63,701 bases of DNA from Mycobacterium sp. AT1. Its GTDB lineage: Bacteria > Actinomycetota > Actinomycetes > Mycobacteriales > Mycobacteriaceae. Shown piece after piece: positions 51,252-59,166 of the stretch (position 1 is the stretch's first letter; every line of letters starts with the position of its first letter). The stretch lies in assembly GCF_002043095.1 (NCBI RefSeq), contig NZ_MVOC01000051.1, positions 1 through 63,701 on the forward strand, in the 5' to 3' direction. Made by a program: the position numbers and the translations under genes. The notes beneath the pieces were generated by a model. The model did no database searches. It was not told where the DNA came from and was given only the letters and a program-made list of their open reading frames with translations.

Positions 51252-51266
51252 TGCATATTGTATGCA
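51252..51266. promoter_or_regulatory. Candidate operator in the pnt/PanE-like divergent promoter
   Basis: TGCATA-TTG-TATGCA, an inverted repeat with 6-bp arms, 99 bases before pntAa and 95 before the PanE-like start. A further TGCATAC half-site lies at 51332-51338 and a tandem GCATAC pair at 54417-54429. The form resembles GntR-family sites. No GntR gene is visible in the window. Confidence 0.5.
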
Positions 51267-51360
51267 ACTATTGATCGGTACGAGTGCGTGGCCGTCCGGA
51301 GCACGGGATTTGATTTCTACGGACGGGCAGATGCATACACCATACGATTTAAGGAGTCCC

Positions 51361-52386
51361 GTGAGGATTGCAGTCGTCGGCGCCGGAGCAATCGGCGCCT
51401 ACTGGGGCGCCGCCATGCAACGCGGCGGAGCCGAAGTCCATCTGATCGCGCGCAACGCGCATCTTCAGGCCATGCGCACCAACGGGGTACGGGTGCTCAG
51501 CGACCGAGGCGACTTCGTGGCCTACCCGCACGCGACCGACGACCCTCGCGACATCGGACCGGTGGACTACGTCTTCCTCGGCCTCAAGGCGCACGGTTAT
51601 CCGTCCAGCGGGCCGTTGGTGAATCCCCTTCTTGGAGAGCACACTGCGGTGCTGGCGGCGCAGAACGGCATTCCGTGGTGGTACTTCCACGAACTGGCCG
51701 GGCCGTATCGAGGCCGCCGCGTCGAGGCCGTCGACCCTGGTGGAGCCACCACCGCGGTGTTCTCGCCCGAGCGGGCGATCGGCTGCGTGGTGTACCCCGC
51801 CACCACCATCGAGGCGCCAGGGGTGATCCGGCACCTGGAGGGCACCCGGTTCTCCATCGGCGAGCCGTCGGGGGAGATTTCGGCACGCTGCCAGGCGTTG
51901 AGTGACGCCATGGTCGCCGGCGGCTTGAAGGCCCCCGTCGAGGCCGACCTGCGCAGCGACATCTGGATCAAGCTGATGGGCAACGTCGCGTTCAACCCGT
52001 TGAGCGCGTTGACCAGGGCCACGATGGTCGAGATCTGCCAGAACCCACGCACCAGGCAGATCGTCGTGCAGCTGATGGAGGAGACGCTCGACATCGCCGC
52101 GAGAGTCGGTGCCACGCCAGACATCTCGATCGAGAAGCGACTGCGGGGCGCCGAGAACGTCGGCCACCACAAGACCTCGATGCTGCAAGACCTCGAGGCG
52201 GGCAAGCCGCTGGAACTCGACGCCATCGTCACCGCGGTCGTGGAAATGGCCGACCTGACGGGTGCCGCCGCTCCGACGCTGCGCACCATCCATGCCGCCA
52301 CCGACCTGCTGGCACGCACCTGCGTGCCGGATGCGCCGGTGGTCGAGAACACCCCAGAGCTGGCAACTCAGCCGGTTCTGCAGTGA
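51361..52386 (+). CDS. 2-dehydropantoate 2-reductase family protein
   Basis: 341 residues from a GTG at 51361 with AAGGAG six bases upstream. NADP-binding RIAVVGAGAIGAYWGAAMQRGG, then GLKAHGYPSSGPLVNPLL, AAQNGIPWWYFHEL, the catalytic-Lys region DLRSDIWIKLMGNVAFNPLSALTRATMVEICQN and EIRR-position-like ENVGHHKTSMLQDLEAGKPLELDAI. Reduces ketopantoate or another 2-oxo acid. In mycobacteria several paralogues exist, so this need not be the biosynthetic PanE. It is 11 bp before a pyruvate kinase gene and shares the oxalate-locus promoter region. Confidence 0.85.
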   Translation: MRIAVVGAGAIGAYWGAAMQRGGAEVHLIARNAHLQAMRTNGVRVLSDRGDFVAYPHATDDPRDIGPVDYVFLGLKAHGYPSSGPLVNPLLGEHTAVLAAQNGIPWWYFHELAGPYRGRRVEAVDPGGATTAVFSPERAIGCVVYPATTIEAPGVIRHLEGTRFSIGEPSGEISARCQALSDAMVAGGLKAPVEADLRSDIWIKLMGNVAFNPLSALTRATMVEICQNPRTRQIVVQLMEETLDIAARVGATPDISIEKRLRGAENVGHHKTSMLQDLEAGKPLELDAIVTAVVEMADLTGAAAPTLRTIHAATDLLARTCVPDAPVVENTPELATQPVLQ

Positions 52387-52397
52387 GGGAGAAGAAG

Positions 52398-53822
52398 ATG
52401 ACCAACCGTCGCGCAAAGATCGTCTGCACGCTGGGTCCGGCCACCGCGACCCGGGCGGTGCTGACCGAACTCGTCGACGCCGGGATGGACGTGGCCCGAC
52501 TGAACTTCAGCCACAGCACCCGCGCGGAGCACTCGGCGCTCTACGACATGGTGCGCGAGATTGCGACCGAGCGCGGCCGCGTGGTCGGCGTACTTGCGGA
52601 CCTTCAGGGCCCCAAGATCCGGCTCGGCTGCTTCGCCGACGGTCCGGTGACGTGGGCGACGGGAGAGCGCGTGGTGATCACCACCGAGTCCTGCCGCGGC
52701 GATCACGACCGGGTGTCGACGACCTACGCGGGACTGTCCGGTGACGTGCGGGCCGGGGACCGCCTGCTCGTCGACGACGGCAAGGTGGATCTGCTCGTCG
52801 TGGGAGTCGACGGTCCCGACATCGCCTGCGAGGTGCTCGACGGTGGGCCGGTCAGCGATCACAAGGGCATCTCGCTGCCCGGCGTCGACGTCAGCGTTCC
52901 GCCGTTGTCGGACAAGGACATCGAGGATCTCAAGTTTGCCATCGAGCTCGGCGCGGACATGGTGGCGATGTCGTTCGTGCGAGCGCCCGAGGAAGTCAAG
53001 CTCGCCCACGCCATCATGGACGAGGTCGGCCGCCGGGTGCCGGTGATCGCCAAGCTGGAGAAGCCCGAGGCGGTGTCGGACCTGGCGGGGATCGTCGAGG
53101 CGTTCGACGGCCTGATGGTCGCCAGGGGCGATCTCGGGGTCGAGATGCCGCTCGAGCAGATCCCGCTGGTCCAACGGAGGGCGATCGCCCTGTGCCGCCA
53201 GGCGGCCAAACCCGTGATCGTCGCGACCCAGATGCTCGACTCGATGATCTCCGACCGTCGCCCCACCCGCGCCGAGGTGTCCGACGTGGCCAACGCGGTC
53301 TTCGACGGCGCGGACGCGGTGATGCTCTCGGCCGAGACCAGCGTCGGCGTCCATCCCGCGCACGCCGTGGCGACCATGGCGCGCATCGTCGAGGCCGCCG
53401 AGAGTGGCGTCGGCCGTGGTGACGTCGCGGAGGGTCAGTTCGAGGCCACCGGGGACGCCGTCTTCGGCGACGCCATCGCCGTTGCCGCCTGTGAGGTCGG
53501 GCGGCGCCTTGGGGCGGCGGCCCTGTGCTGTTTCACTCGGACGGGTGACACCGCCCTGCGCCTGGCGCGGCAGCGGTCGCCGCTTCCGTTGCTGGCGTTC
53601 GCCCATGACGACGAGGTGCGCACCAGAATGGCATTTTCCTGGGGCATCACCTCGGCCGTGCTCGCTCCGTCGGCCGTGGCGGAGTCGATGCCCGGCGAGG
53701 TGAGCAGGGCGCTCATCGGCATGGGCGTGTGCCATTCCGGTGACGTCGTCGTCGTGGTCTCCGGCAGTCGAAGCGGCGTGGCTGGCTACACCGACTCGGT
53801 GCGCGTGCTACGCGTCGAATGA
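52398..53822 (+). CDS. pyk: Pyruvate kinase (accessory isozyme)
   Basis: 474 residues from the ATG at 52398. Complete enzyme: KIVCTLGPATATRAVLTELVDAGMDVARLNFSH, ADLQGPKIRLG, catalytic Lys in VPVIAKLEKPEAV, GLMVARGDLGVEMPLEQIPLVQRR and ADAVMLSAETSVGVHP. Converts PEP and ADP to pyruvate and ATP. Mycobacteria have a housekeeping pyk elsewhere (Rv1617), so this is probably a second copy. Oxalate is a known enolpyruvate analogue that inhibits pyruvate kinases, which makes its place in an oxalate locus notable. Its last 15 bases overlap the convergent PAS gene. Confidence 0.93.
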   Translation: MTNRRAKIVCTLGPATATRAVLTELVDAGMDVARLNFSHSTRAEHSALYDMVREIATERGRVVGVLADLQGPKIRLGCFADGPVTWATGERVVITTESCRGDHDRVSTTYAGLSGDVRAGDRLLVDDGKVDLLVVGVDGPDIACEVLDGGPVSDHKGISLPGVDVSVPPLSDKDIEDLKFAIELGADMVAMSFVRAPEEVKLAHAIMDEVGRRVPVIAKLEKPEAVSDLAGIVEAFDGLMVARGDLGVEMPLEQIPLVQRRAIALCRQAAKPVIVATQMLDSMISDRRPTRAEVSDVANAVFDGADAVMLSAETSVGVHPAHAVATMARIVEAAESGVGRGDVAEGQFEATGDAVFGDAIAVAACEVGRRLGAAALCCFTRTGDTALRLARQRSPLPLLAFAHDDEVRTRMAFSWGITSAVLAPSAVAESMPGEVSRALIGMGVCHSGDVVVVVSGSRSGVAGYTDSVRVLRVE

Positions 53823-54362
53823 CGTTGTCGTGCAGGGCTGTTCCGACCAGCCCTGCACGGACATCGTCGGACGTGTCATGCGGTTGGTCAGGTCGGCTAC
53901 CTTGGCGCCCAAGGCCGTCACGGTCCGCTCGGCCTCGGCGAGCTTGGCGCGCAACGCCTTCTCGGTCGCCCGACGCTCGCTCACCTCACGCATGACGGCC
54001 GCGATCCCGACGATGGTGCCCGCGTCGTCGCGCAGGAGGGCCACGCTGAACTCGATGGAGAGCTGACGGCCGTCCTGGTGGGTGGCCGGTACCCCCAGCA
54101 GCGTGTCACCGTACTTCGTGACACCGGTTTCCATGGTGTGCTCGTAGCCCCGCCAGTGCCGGTCGCGCAGTTTGACGGGGATGATCAGGTCGAGGCTGGC
54201 GCCGAGAGCATCCTCTGCCGAATACCCGAACATCTTGGCAGCGCCGGCATTCCACAGGTCGATCCGCCCCTGCGGGTCGGTCACCACGATGGCCTCTGGG
54301 GAGTCGGCCACCACCGCACTTGCGAGCCAGGCCTGGTCGACGGTGCTGCTGCTCTCGCTCAC
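53808..54362 (-). CDS. Stand-alone PAS-domain sensor protein
   Basis: 184 residues from a GTG at 54362. One PAS fold with PAC segment: DSPEAIVVTDPQGRIDLWNAGAAKMFGYSAEDALGASLDLIIPVKLRDRHWRGYEHTMETG, GVPATHQDGRQLSIEFSVALLRDDAGTIVGIAAVMREVSERR. A coiled-coil stretch (RATEKALRAKLAEAERTVTALGAKVADLTNRM) follows and no output domain. PAS members of this sort bind haem, flavin or small ligands, or mediate dimerisation. It is divergent from the LysR gene and overlaps the 3' end of pyk by 15 bases. Confidence 0.85.
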   Translation of the reverse strand: MSESSSTVDQAWLASAVVADSPEAIVVTDPQGRIDLWNAGAAKMFGYSAEDALGASLDLIIPVKLRDRHWRGYEHTMETGVTKYGDTLLGVPATHQDGRQLSIEFSVALLRDDAGTIVGIAAVMREVSERRATEKALRAKLAEAERTVTALGAKVADLTNRMTRPTMSVQGWSEQPCTTTSFDA

Positions 54363-54416
54363 GGGGTCCCCTTCGTCGGTGTTGCCCGAATTCGTTGCAT
54401 CGGGCTACAGAATAAC

Positions 54417-54429
54417 GCATACTGCATAC
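54417..54429. promoter_or_regulatory. Tandem GCATAC half-sites before the LysR gene
   Basis: GCATAC-T-GCATAC, a direct repeat 40 bases before the LysR start and 55 bases before the divergent PAS start. It shares the TGCATAC core with the dyad at 51252-51266 and the half-site at 51332, suggesting a common regulator. Confidence 0.45.
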
Positions 54430-54468
54430 ACAGTTCAATCACGCCGAAGAGGTAGCAAGGGAGCGCCA

Positions 54469-55407
54469 GTGCTGTTGCGCCAGCTGGAGTACTTCGTGAC
54501 GGTGGCCCGGGAGCGGCACTTCGCGAGGGCCGCCGAGGCCTGCTACGTCTCGCAGCCGGCGCTCTCCACCGCGATCGCCAAGCTCGAGCGCGAGCTCAAC
54601 GTCACCCTGATTCACCGAGGTCAGAACTTCGAGGGCCTCACGCTGGAGGGCGAGCGGCTGGTCGTCTGGGCCAAGCGCCTCCTGGCCGAGCACGACGGCC
54701 TCAAGGCAGAGGCCGCGGCGATGCGCACCGGCATCTCCGGCACGTTGCGCCTTGGCACCGGACCCACCGTGTCGACGACGACGGCACAGCCGGTGGCCAC
54801 GTTCTGTGGGTTGCACCCGCTGGCCAAGGTGACCATCTGTTCGCGGTTGTCCTCCACCGACCTGCTGCGACAACTGCGGGACTTCGAACTCGACGCCGCC
54901 ATCGCCCACTTCGGCCCCGACGACCGGTCGGGCCTCGAGGTGGTGCCGCTGTACCAGGAGCGGTACGTGCTCCTGGTCTCCGGTGACCACCTGGCGCCCG
55001 GGCACGACACCATCACCTGGGCCGAGGCTGCGCAGCTCCCGCTGGCACTCCTGATGCCGCACATGAGGTTTCGCCAGTTCATCGACAAGGCCTTCGCTGC
55101 CAACGGTGTGGTCGCCGCACCGCAGGTCGAAACCGACTCCGTCGCATCCCTGTACGCCCACGTCGCCACCGGCGCCTGGGCCAGCGTGGTGCCCCACACG
55201 TGGCTGCGCGCCATCCCCGCCACGGGCGCGGCGCGCGCCGTCCGGCTCGTCGAGCCCGAAGCCACCGCCCAGATTTCGATCGCCATCCATGCCGGGTCCG
55301 GCTCGGTGGCCGCTCGGGCGTTCGTCAACGTCATCGCGGGCGCGCGGCTCGACGAGACCTTCGGTCTGGAGCGTCGCGAACTCGTCGCCGGGCTGAGCCG
55401 GCCCTGA
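54469..55407 (+). CDS. LysR-family regulator of the oxalate genes
   Basis: 312 residues from a GTG at 54469 with AAGGGAG upstream. N-terminal helix-turn-helix RQLEYFVTVARERHFARAAEACYVSQPALSTAIAKLERELNVTLIHRG, then the two-lobed effector domain (GTLRLGTGPTVS, FELDAAIAHFGPDDRSGLEVVPLYQERYVLLVSGDH, SVASLYAHVATGAWASVVPH). It lies 150 bp before oxc on the same strand, and a GATAA-N7-TTATC dyad lies in that gap. It probably activates oxc-frc and perhaps fds in response to oxalate or a related acid. Confidence 0.88.
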   Translation: MLLRQLEYFVTVARERHFARAAEACYVSQPALSTAIAKLERELNVTLIHRGQNFEGLTLEGERLVVWAKRLLAEHDGLKAEAAAMRTGISGTLRLGTGPTVSTTTAQPVATFCGLHPLAKVTICSRLSSTDLLRQLRDFELDAAIAHFGPDDRSGLEVVPLYQERYVLLVSGDHLAPGHDTITWAEAAQLPLALLMPHMRFRQFIDKAFAANGVVAAPQVETDSVASLYAHVATGAWASVVPHTWLRAIPATGAARAVRLVEPEATAQISIAIHAGSGSVAARAFVNVIAGARLDETFGLERRELVAGLSRP

Positions 55408-55446
55408 CACCGTGCCAAGACGATCGCCGTCGACCGCGCGCGTCGT

Positions 55447-55463
55447 GATAACCGGCGTTTATC
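55447..55463. promoter_or_regulatory. Candidate LysR-type binding site before oxc
   Basis: GATAA-N7-TTATC, a dyad of the T-N11-A form favoured by LysR regulators, about 95 bases before the oxc start. A TTGACG six bases to its right and a TTGACA at 55515 are possible -35 elements. Confidence 0.45.
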
Positions 55464-55557
55464 GGCCGGTTGACGACAGGTCTTGGACGCCGGTCTCGGC
55501 GCGGTGAAAGGTATTGACACGTAACGGAAAACACCCATCGCCAGGAAGGTCCACATC

Positions 55558-57288
55558 ATGACCCTCGCTCCCATGCGAGACGCGGAGGTAGCGAGTACCG
55601 ACGAGCCGGTCGCACTCACCGACGGGATCCACTTGGTCGTCGACGCCCTCAAGCTCAACGACGTCCACACCATCTACGGAGTCGTCGGTATCCCGATCAC
55701 CGACCTGGCCCGGTTGGCCCAGGCGTCCGGCCTTCGCTACATCGGCTTCCGGCACGAGAGCGACGCGGCGCACGCGGCGGCCGCAGCCGGCTTCCTCACA
55801 CAGAAGCCAGGCATCTGTCTGACCGTGTCGGCGCCCGGCTTCCTCAACGGCCTCGTCGGACTCGCCAACGCCACCACCAACTGCTTCCCGATGGTCCAGA
55901 TCTCCGGATCCAGCGAGCGTCACCTGGTCGACCTCCAGCGCGGCGACTACGAGGAGATGGACCAGCTCGCCGCCGCACGGCTCTTCGCGAAGGCGGCCTT
56001 TCGGGTGTCCCGTGCCGAGGACGTCGGCCGCGGCATCGCCCGTGCCCTGCGCACCGCGGCGTCCGGCCGCCCCGGTGGTGTCTACCTGGACATCCCGGCC
56101 GCAGTCCTCGGTGAGGTGCTCGACGCCCAAGAAGCGGCGAAGACGCTGTGGAAGGTCGTCGACCTCGCACCCAAGCAGCTGCCAGGCGTCGACGCAGTCG
56201 ACGCGGCCATCTCGCTGCTCGCCGGAGCGGAACGGCCGCTGATCGTGCTCGGCAAGGGTGCCGCGTACGCCCAGGCCGACGAGCAGATCCGCGAGTTCGT
56301 CGAGAGCACGGGCATCCCGTACGTGCCGATGTCGATGGCCAAGGGCCTGCTGCCCGACGACCACCCGCAGTCCGCGGCGACCGCCCGCTCGGTGGCGCTG
56401 AAGCGGGCCGACGTGGTGCTGCTGGTGGGAGCCCGGCTCAACTGGCTGCTGGGACATGGCGATTCACCGCAGTGGAACGCCGACGCCAAGTTCATCCAGG
56501 TCGACATCTCGGCATCGGAGATGGACAGCAATCAGCCCATCGCGGCGCCGTTGGTCGGCGACATCGCGTCGGTGGTCGACATGCTGCTGGAACGCAGCAA
56601 GCCCGGCCAGATCAGCGTGACGCCGACGTGGCGTGACGAGCTGACCACCAAATCGGCGCAGAACGTGGCCAAGATGGCAGGCCGCCTCGAGGCCGCCCTC
56701 ACCGCCCACCCCATGAAGTTCCTCGGCGCCCTGCAGTCGATCCGCGACGTGCTGGCGGACAACCCGCACGTGTACGTCGTCAACGAGGGCGCGAACGCAC
56801 TCGACCTGGCGCGCAACACCATTGGCATGCAGGTGCCACGCCATCGGCTTGACAGCGGGACGTGGGGCGTCATGGGCATCGGCATGGGTTACGCCATCGC
56901 GGCCGCGGTGGAGAGCGGTGAGCCGGTCGTCGCGATCGAGGGTGACAGCGCCTTCGGCTTCAGCGGCATGGAGCTCGAGGTGATCTGCCGCTACAACCTG
57001 CCGATCGTGACGGTCATCCTCAACAACGGCGGCGTCTACCGGGGCGACGATCCGTCGACCACGTCCGATCCCGCGCCGACGGCCTTGCGGGCCCAACACG
57101 AATACATGATCAAGGCGTTCGGCGGCAAGGGATATCACGCCACGACACCCGAAGAGGTGGAGACCGCACTGCGGGAGGCACTCGCCTCGGGCAGGCCCGC
57201 CCTCATCGACTGTGTCATCGATCCCTCCGACGGCACCGAGAGCGGCAACATCGCCCACCTGAATCCCAAGGGCATCAGCGGCAAGTGA
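55558..57288 (+). CDS. oxc: Oxalyl-CoA decarboxylase
   Basis: 576 residues with an AGGAAGG site before the ATG at 55558. Thiamine-diphosphate enzyme converting oxalyl-CoA to formyl-CoA and CO2. Signatures are IYGVVGIPITDLARLAQ, GFRHESDAAHAAAAAGFLT (catalytic Glu region), VSAPGFLNGLVGLANAT, NEGANALDLARN and the ThDP-magnesium motif EGDSAFGFSGMELEVICRYNLPIVTVILNN. The combination IYGVVGIPITD plus NNGGVYRG points to Oxc rather than acetolactate synthase. Followed 61 bp later by frc, as in known oxalotrophs. Confidence 0.94.
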   Translation: MTLAPMRDAEVASTDEPVALTDGIHLVVDALKLNDVHTIYGVVGIPITDLARLAQASGLRYIGFRHESDAAHAAAAAGFLTQKPGICLTVSAPGFLNGLVGLANATTNCFPMVQISGSSERHLVDLQRGDYEEMDQLAAARLFAKAAFRVSRAEDVGRGIARALRTAASGRPGGVYLDIPAAVLGEVLDAQEAAKTLWKVVDLAPKQLPGVDAVDAAISLLAGAERPLIVLGKGAAYAQADEQIREFVESTGIPYVPMSMAKGLLPDDHPQSAATARSVALKRADVVLLVGARLNWLLGHGDSPQWNADAKFIQVDISASEMDSNQPIAAPLVGDIASVVDMLLERSKPGQISVTPTWRDELTTKSAQNVAKMAGRLEAALTAHPMKFLGALQSIRDVLADNPHVYVVNEGANALDLARNTIGMQVPRHRLDSGTWGVMGIGMGYAIAAAVESGEPVVAIEGDSAFGFSGMELEVICRYNLPIVTVILNNGGVYRGDDPSTTSDPAPTALRAQHEYMIKAFGGKGYHATTPEEVETALREALASGRPALIDCVIDPSDGTESGNIAHLNPKGISGK

Positions 57289-57349
57289 GCAACGCGCACG
57301 ACCAACAGAACTGCACAACCGAGGACACCACGATGAAAGGAACCGTCTC

Positions 57350-58606
57350 ATGACTGAACTACCCCTCGCAGGGATCAAGGTGATCGACTTCACCGGCGTG
57401 CAGGCCGGCCCGGCCTGCACCCAGATGCTGGCCTGGTTTGGCGCCGACGTCCTGAAGGTCGAACGACCCGCCGGAGGTGACGTCACGCGAAATCAGTTGC
57501 GCGACATCCCCGACGTGGACGCCCTGTACTTCACCATGCTGAACAGCAACAAGCGTTCGCTGGCGATCGACACGAAGTCACCCGAGGGCCTCGAGGTGAT
57601 GGAGAAGCTGGTTCGCGGCGCCGACGTGCTGGTCGAGAACTTCGCCCCCGGTGCGATGGACCGGATGGGCCTGTCCTGGGACAAGCTGCAGGAGTGGAAC
57701 CCACGCCTGATCTTCGGCTCGGTCAAGGGCTTCAACGACGACTCCTCGTACACCGATCTCAAGGTCTACGAGAACGTCGCCCAGTGTGCCGGCGGTGCTG
57801 CGTCGACCACCGGCTTCTGGGACGGCCCGCCGACGGTCAGCGGCGCCGCCCTCGGTGACAGCAACACCGGCATGCATCTGCTCATCGGCATCTTGGCCGC
57901 GATCATCCAGCGCGACAAGACCGGCGAGGGGCAGAAGGTCTCGGCGTCGATGCAGGATTCGGTGCTCAACCTGTGCCGGGTCAAGCTCCGTGACCAGCAG
58001 CGGCTGGAAGCCGTTGGCTACCTCGAGGAGTACCCGCAGTACCCGAACGGTGAGTTCAGTGACGCCGTACCTCGCGGCGGCAACGCAGGCGGCGGCGGCC
58101 AGCCCGGCTGGGTGGTCAAGTGCAAGGGCTGGGAGACCGACCCCAACGCCTACATCTACTTCACCATCCAGGAGCAGAACTGGAAGCGCACTGCCGAGGC
58201 CATCGGGCACCCGGAATGGGTCGAAGACGAGGGCTACAGCACGGCCCGTGCCCGCCAGGACAAGATCTTCGAGATCTTCGGCGAGATCGAGAAGTGGCTG
58301 GCGGACAAGACCAAGTGGGAGGCGGTCGACGTGCTGCGCGCGTGGGAGGTGCCGTGTGCGCCGGTGATGTCCATGAAGGACCTCGCCAACGACCAGACGC
58401 TGCGCAAGAGCGGAAGCATCGTCGAGGTGGACCAGAAGGGCCGCGGCACCTTCCTCACCGTCGGCAGCCCGATCAAGTTCTCGTCGTTCAAGCCCGAGAT
58501 CGTGGGTGCCCCGCTGCTCGGCGAGCACACCGACGAGGTGTTGACCCAGTTGGGCTACGACGCCGACGCGATCGAGGAGTTCCACCGCAAGAAGATCGTC
58601 GTCTAG
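57350..58606 (+). CDS. frc: Formyl-CoA:oxalate CoA-transferase
   Basis: 418 residues. Class III CoA-transferase that moves CoA from formyl-CoA to oxalate, releasing formate and regenerating oxalyl-CoA. Clear Frc hallmarks are FTGVQAGPACTQMLAWFGADVLKVERP, catalytic Asp170 in ALGDSNTGMHL, and the mobile tetraglycine loop GGGGQPGW that distinguishes Frc from other family members. C-terminal LGEHTDEVLTQLGYD as usual. AAAGGAA site before the ATG. A strong hairpin follows the stop. Confidence 0.95.
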   Translation: MTELPLAGIKVIDFTGVQAGPACTQMLAWFGADVLKVERPAGGDVTRNQLRDIPDVDALYFTMLNSNKRSLAIDTKSPEGLEVMEKLVRGADVLVENFAPGAMDRMGLSWDKLQEWNPRLIFGSVKGFNDDSSYTDLKVYENVAQCAGGAASTTGFWDGPPTVSGAALGDSNTGMHLLIGILAAIIQRDKTGEGQKVSASMQDSVLNLCRVKLRDQQRLEAVGYLEEYPQYPNGEFSDAVPRGGNAGGGGQPGWVVKCKGWETDPNAYIYFTIQEQNWKRTAEAIGHPEWVEDEGYSTARARQDKIFEIFGEIEKWLADKTKWEAVDVLRAWEVPCAPVMSMKDLANDQTLRKSGSIVEVDQKGRGTFLTVGSPIKFSSFKPEIVGAPLLGEHTDEVLTQLGYDADAIEEFHRKKIVV

Positions 58607-58614
58607 GAGCGCAG

Positions 58615-58644
58615 GATTGCCGCCCCGGATTCGGGGCGGCAATC
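58615..58644 (+). terminator. Hairpin between frc and the formate dehydrogenase genes
   Basis: A perfect 13-bp inverted repeat (58615-58627 and 58632-58644) with a 4-base loop starts nine bases after frc. No T run follows, so it may be an attenuating or processing hairpin that reduces read-through into fdsG rather than a full terminator. Confidence 0.6.
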
Positions 58645-58677
58645 CCGTTCCGTCCCCTCACACGTTTGGGAGCACGC

Positions 58678-59166
58678 ATGACCACGACCGAACCGCAGCC
58701 CGGCCGCACCGTCGCCGAGGTGGTCACCGACACCGTCGCGGCCCTGGAAGGGCAGCGTGGCGCTCTGCTCCCCATCTTGCACGCGATCCAGGAAGCGCTG
58801 GGATGTGTTCCCCGCGAGGCGGTTCCGGTGCTCGCCGAACGACTCAACCTCTCGCGCGCCGACGTCCACGGCGTCGTCAGCTTCTATCACGACTTCCGCG
58901 CCGAGCCGGCGGGGCGCACGACGGTCAAGATTTGCCGCGCGGAGGCGTGTCAGGCCGTCGGCAGCAGTCGACTGGTCGACCACGTGCGCGACCGCTACGG
59001 AATGGAACTGGGTGAGACCCGCAGCGACGGTGCCTTGACGGTGGATCAGGTGTTCTGCCTCGGCAACTGCGCGCTGGGTCCCACGGTGCAGGTTGGCGCC
59101 CGGCTGCACGGCCGCGTCGACGCTGCGAAGTTGACCGATCTCATCGACTCGGCGATGGCCTCGTGA
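58678..59166 (+). CDS. fdsG: NAD-dependent formate dehydrogenase gamma subunit (NuoE-like)
   Basis: 162 residues. Thioredoxin-like 2Fe-2S protein: GALLPILHAIQEALGCVPREAVPVLAERLNLSRADVHGVVSFYHDF, and the four cluster cysteines in KICRAEACQA and VFCLGNCALGPTVQVG. It passes electrons toward the flavin subunit. ATG at 58678. Overlaps fdsB by four bases (GTGA). Confidence 0.92.
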   Translation: MTTTEPQPGRTVAEVVTDTVAALEGQRGALLPILHAIQEALGCVPREAVPVLAERLNLSRADVHGVVSFYHDFRAEPAGRTTVKICRAEACQAVGSSRLVDHVRDRYGMELGETRSDGALTVDQVFCLGNCALGPTVQVGARLHGRVDAAKLTDLIDSAMAS

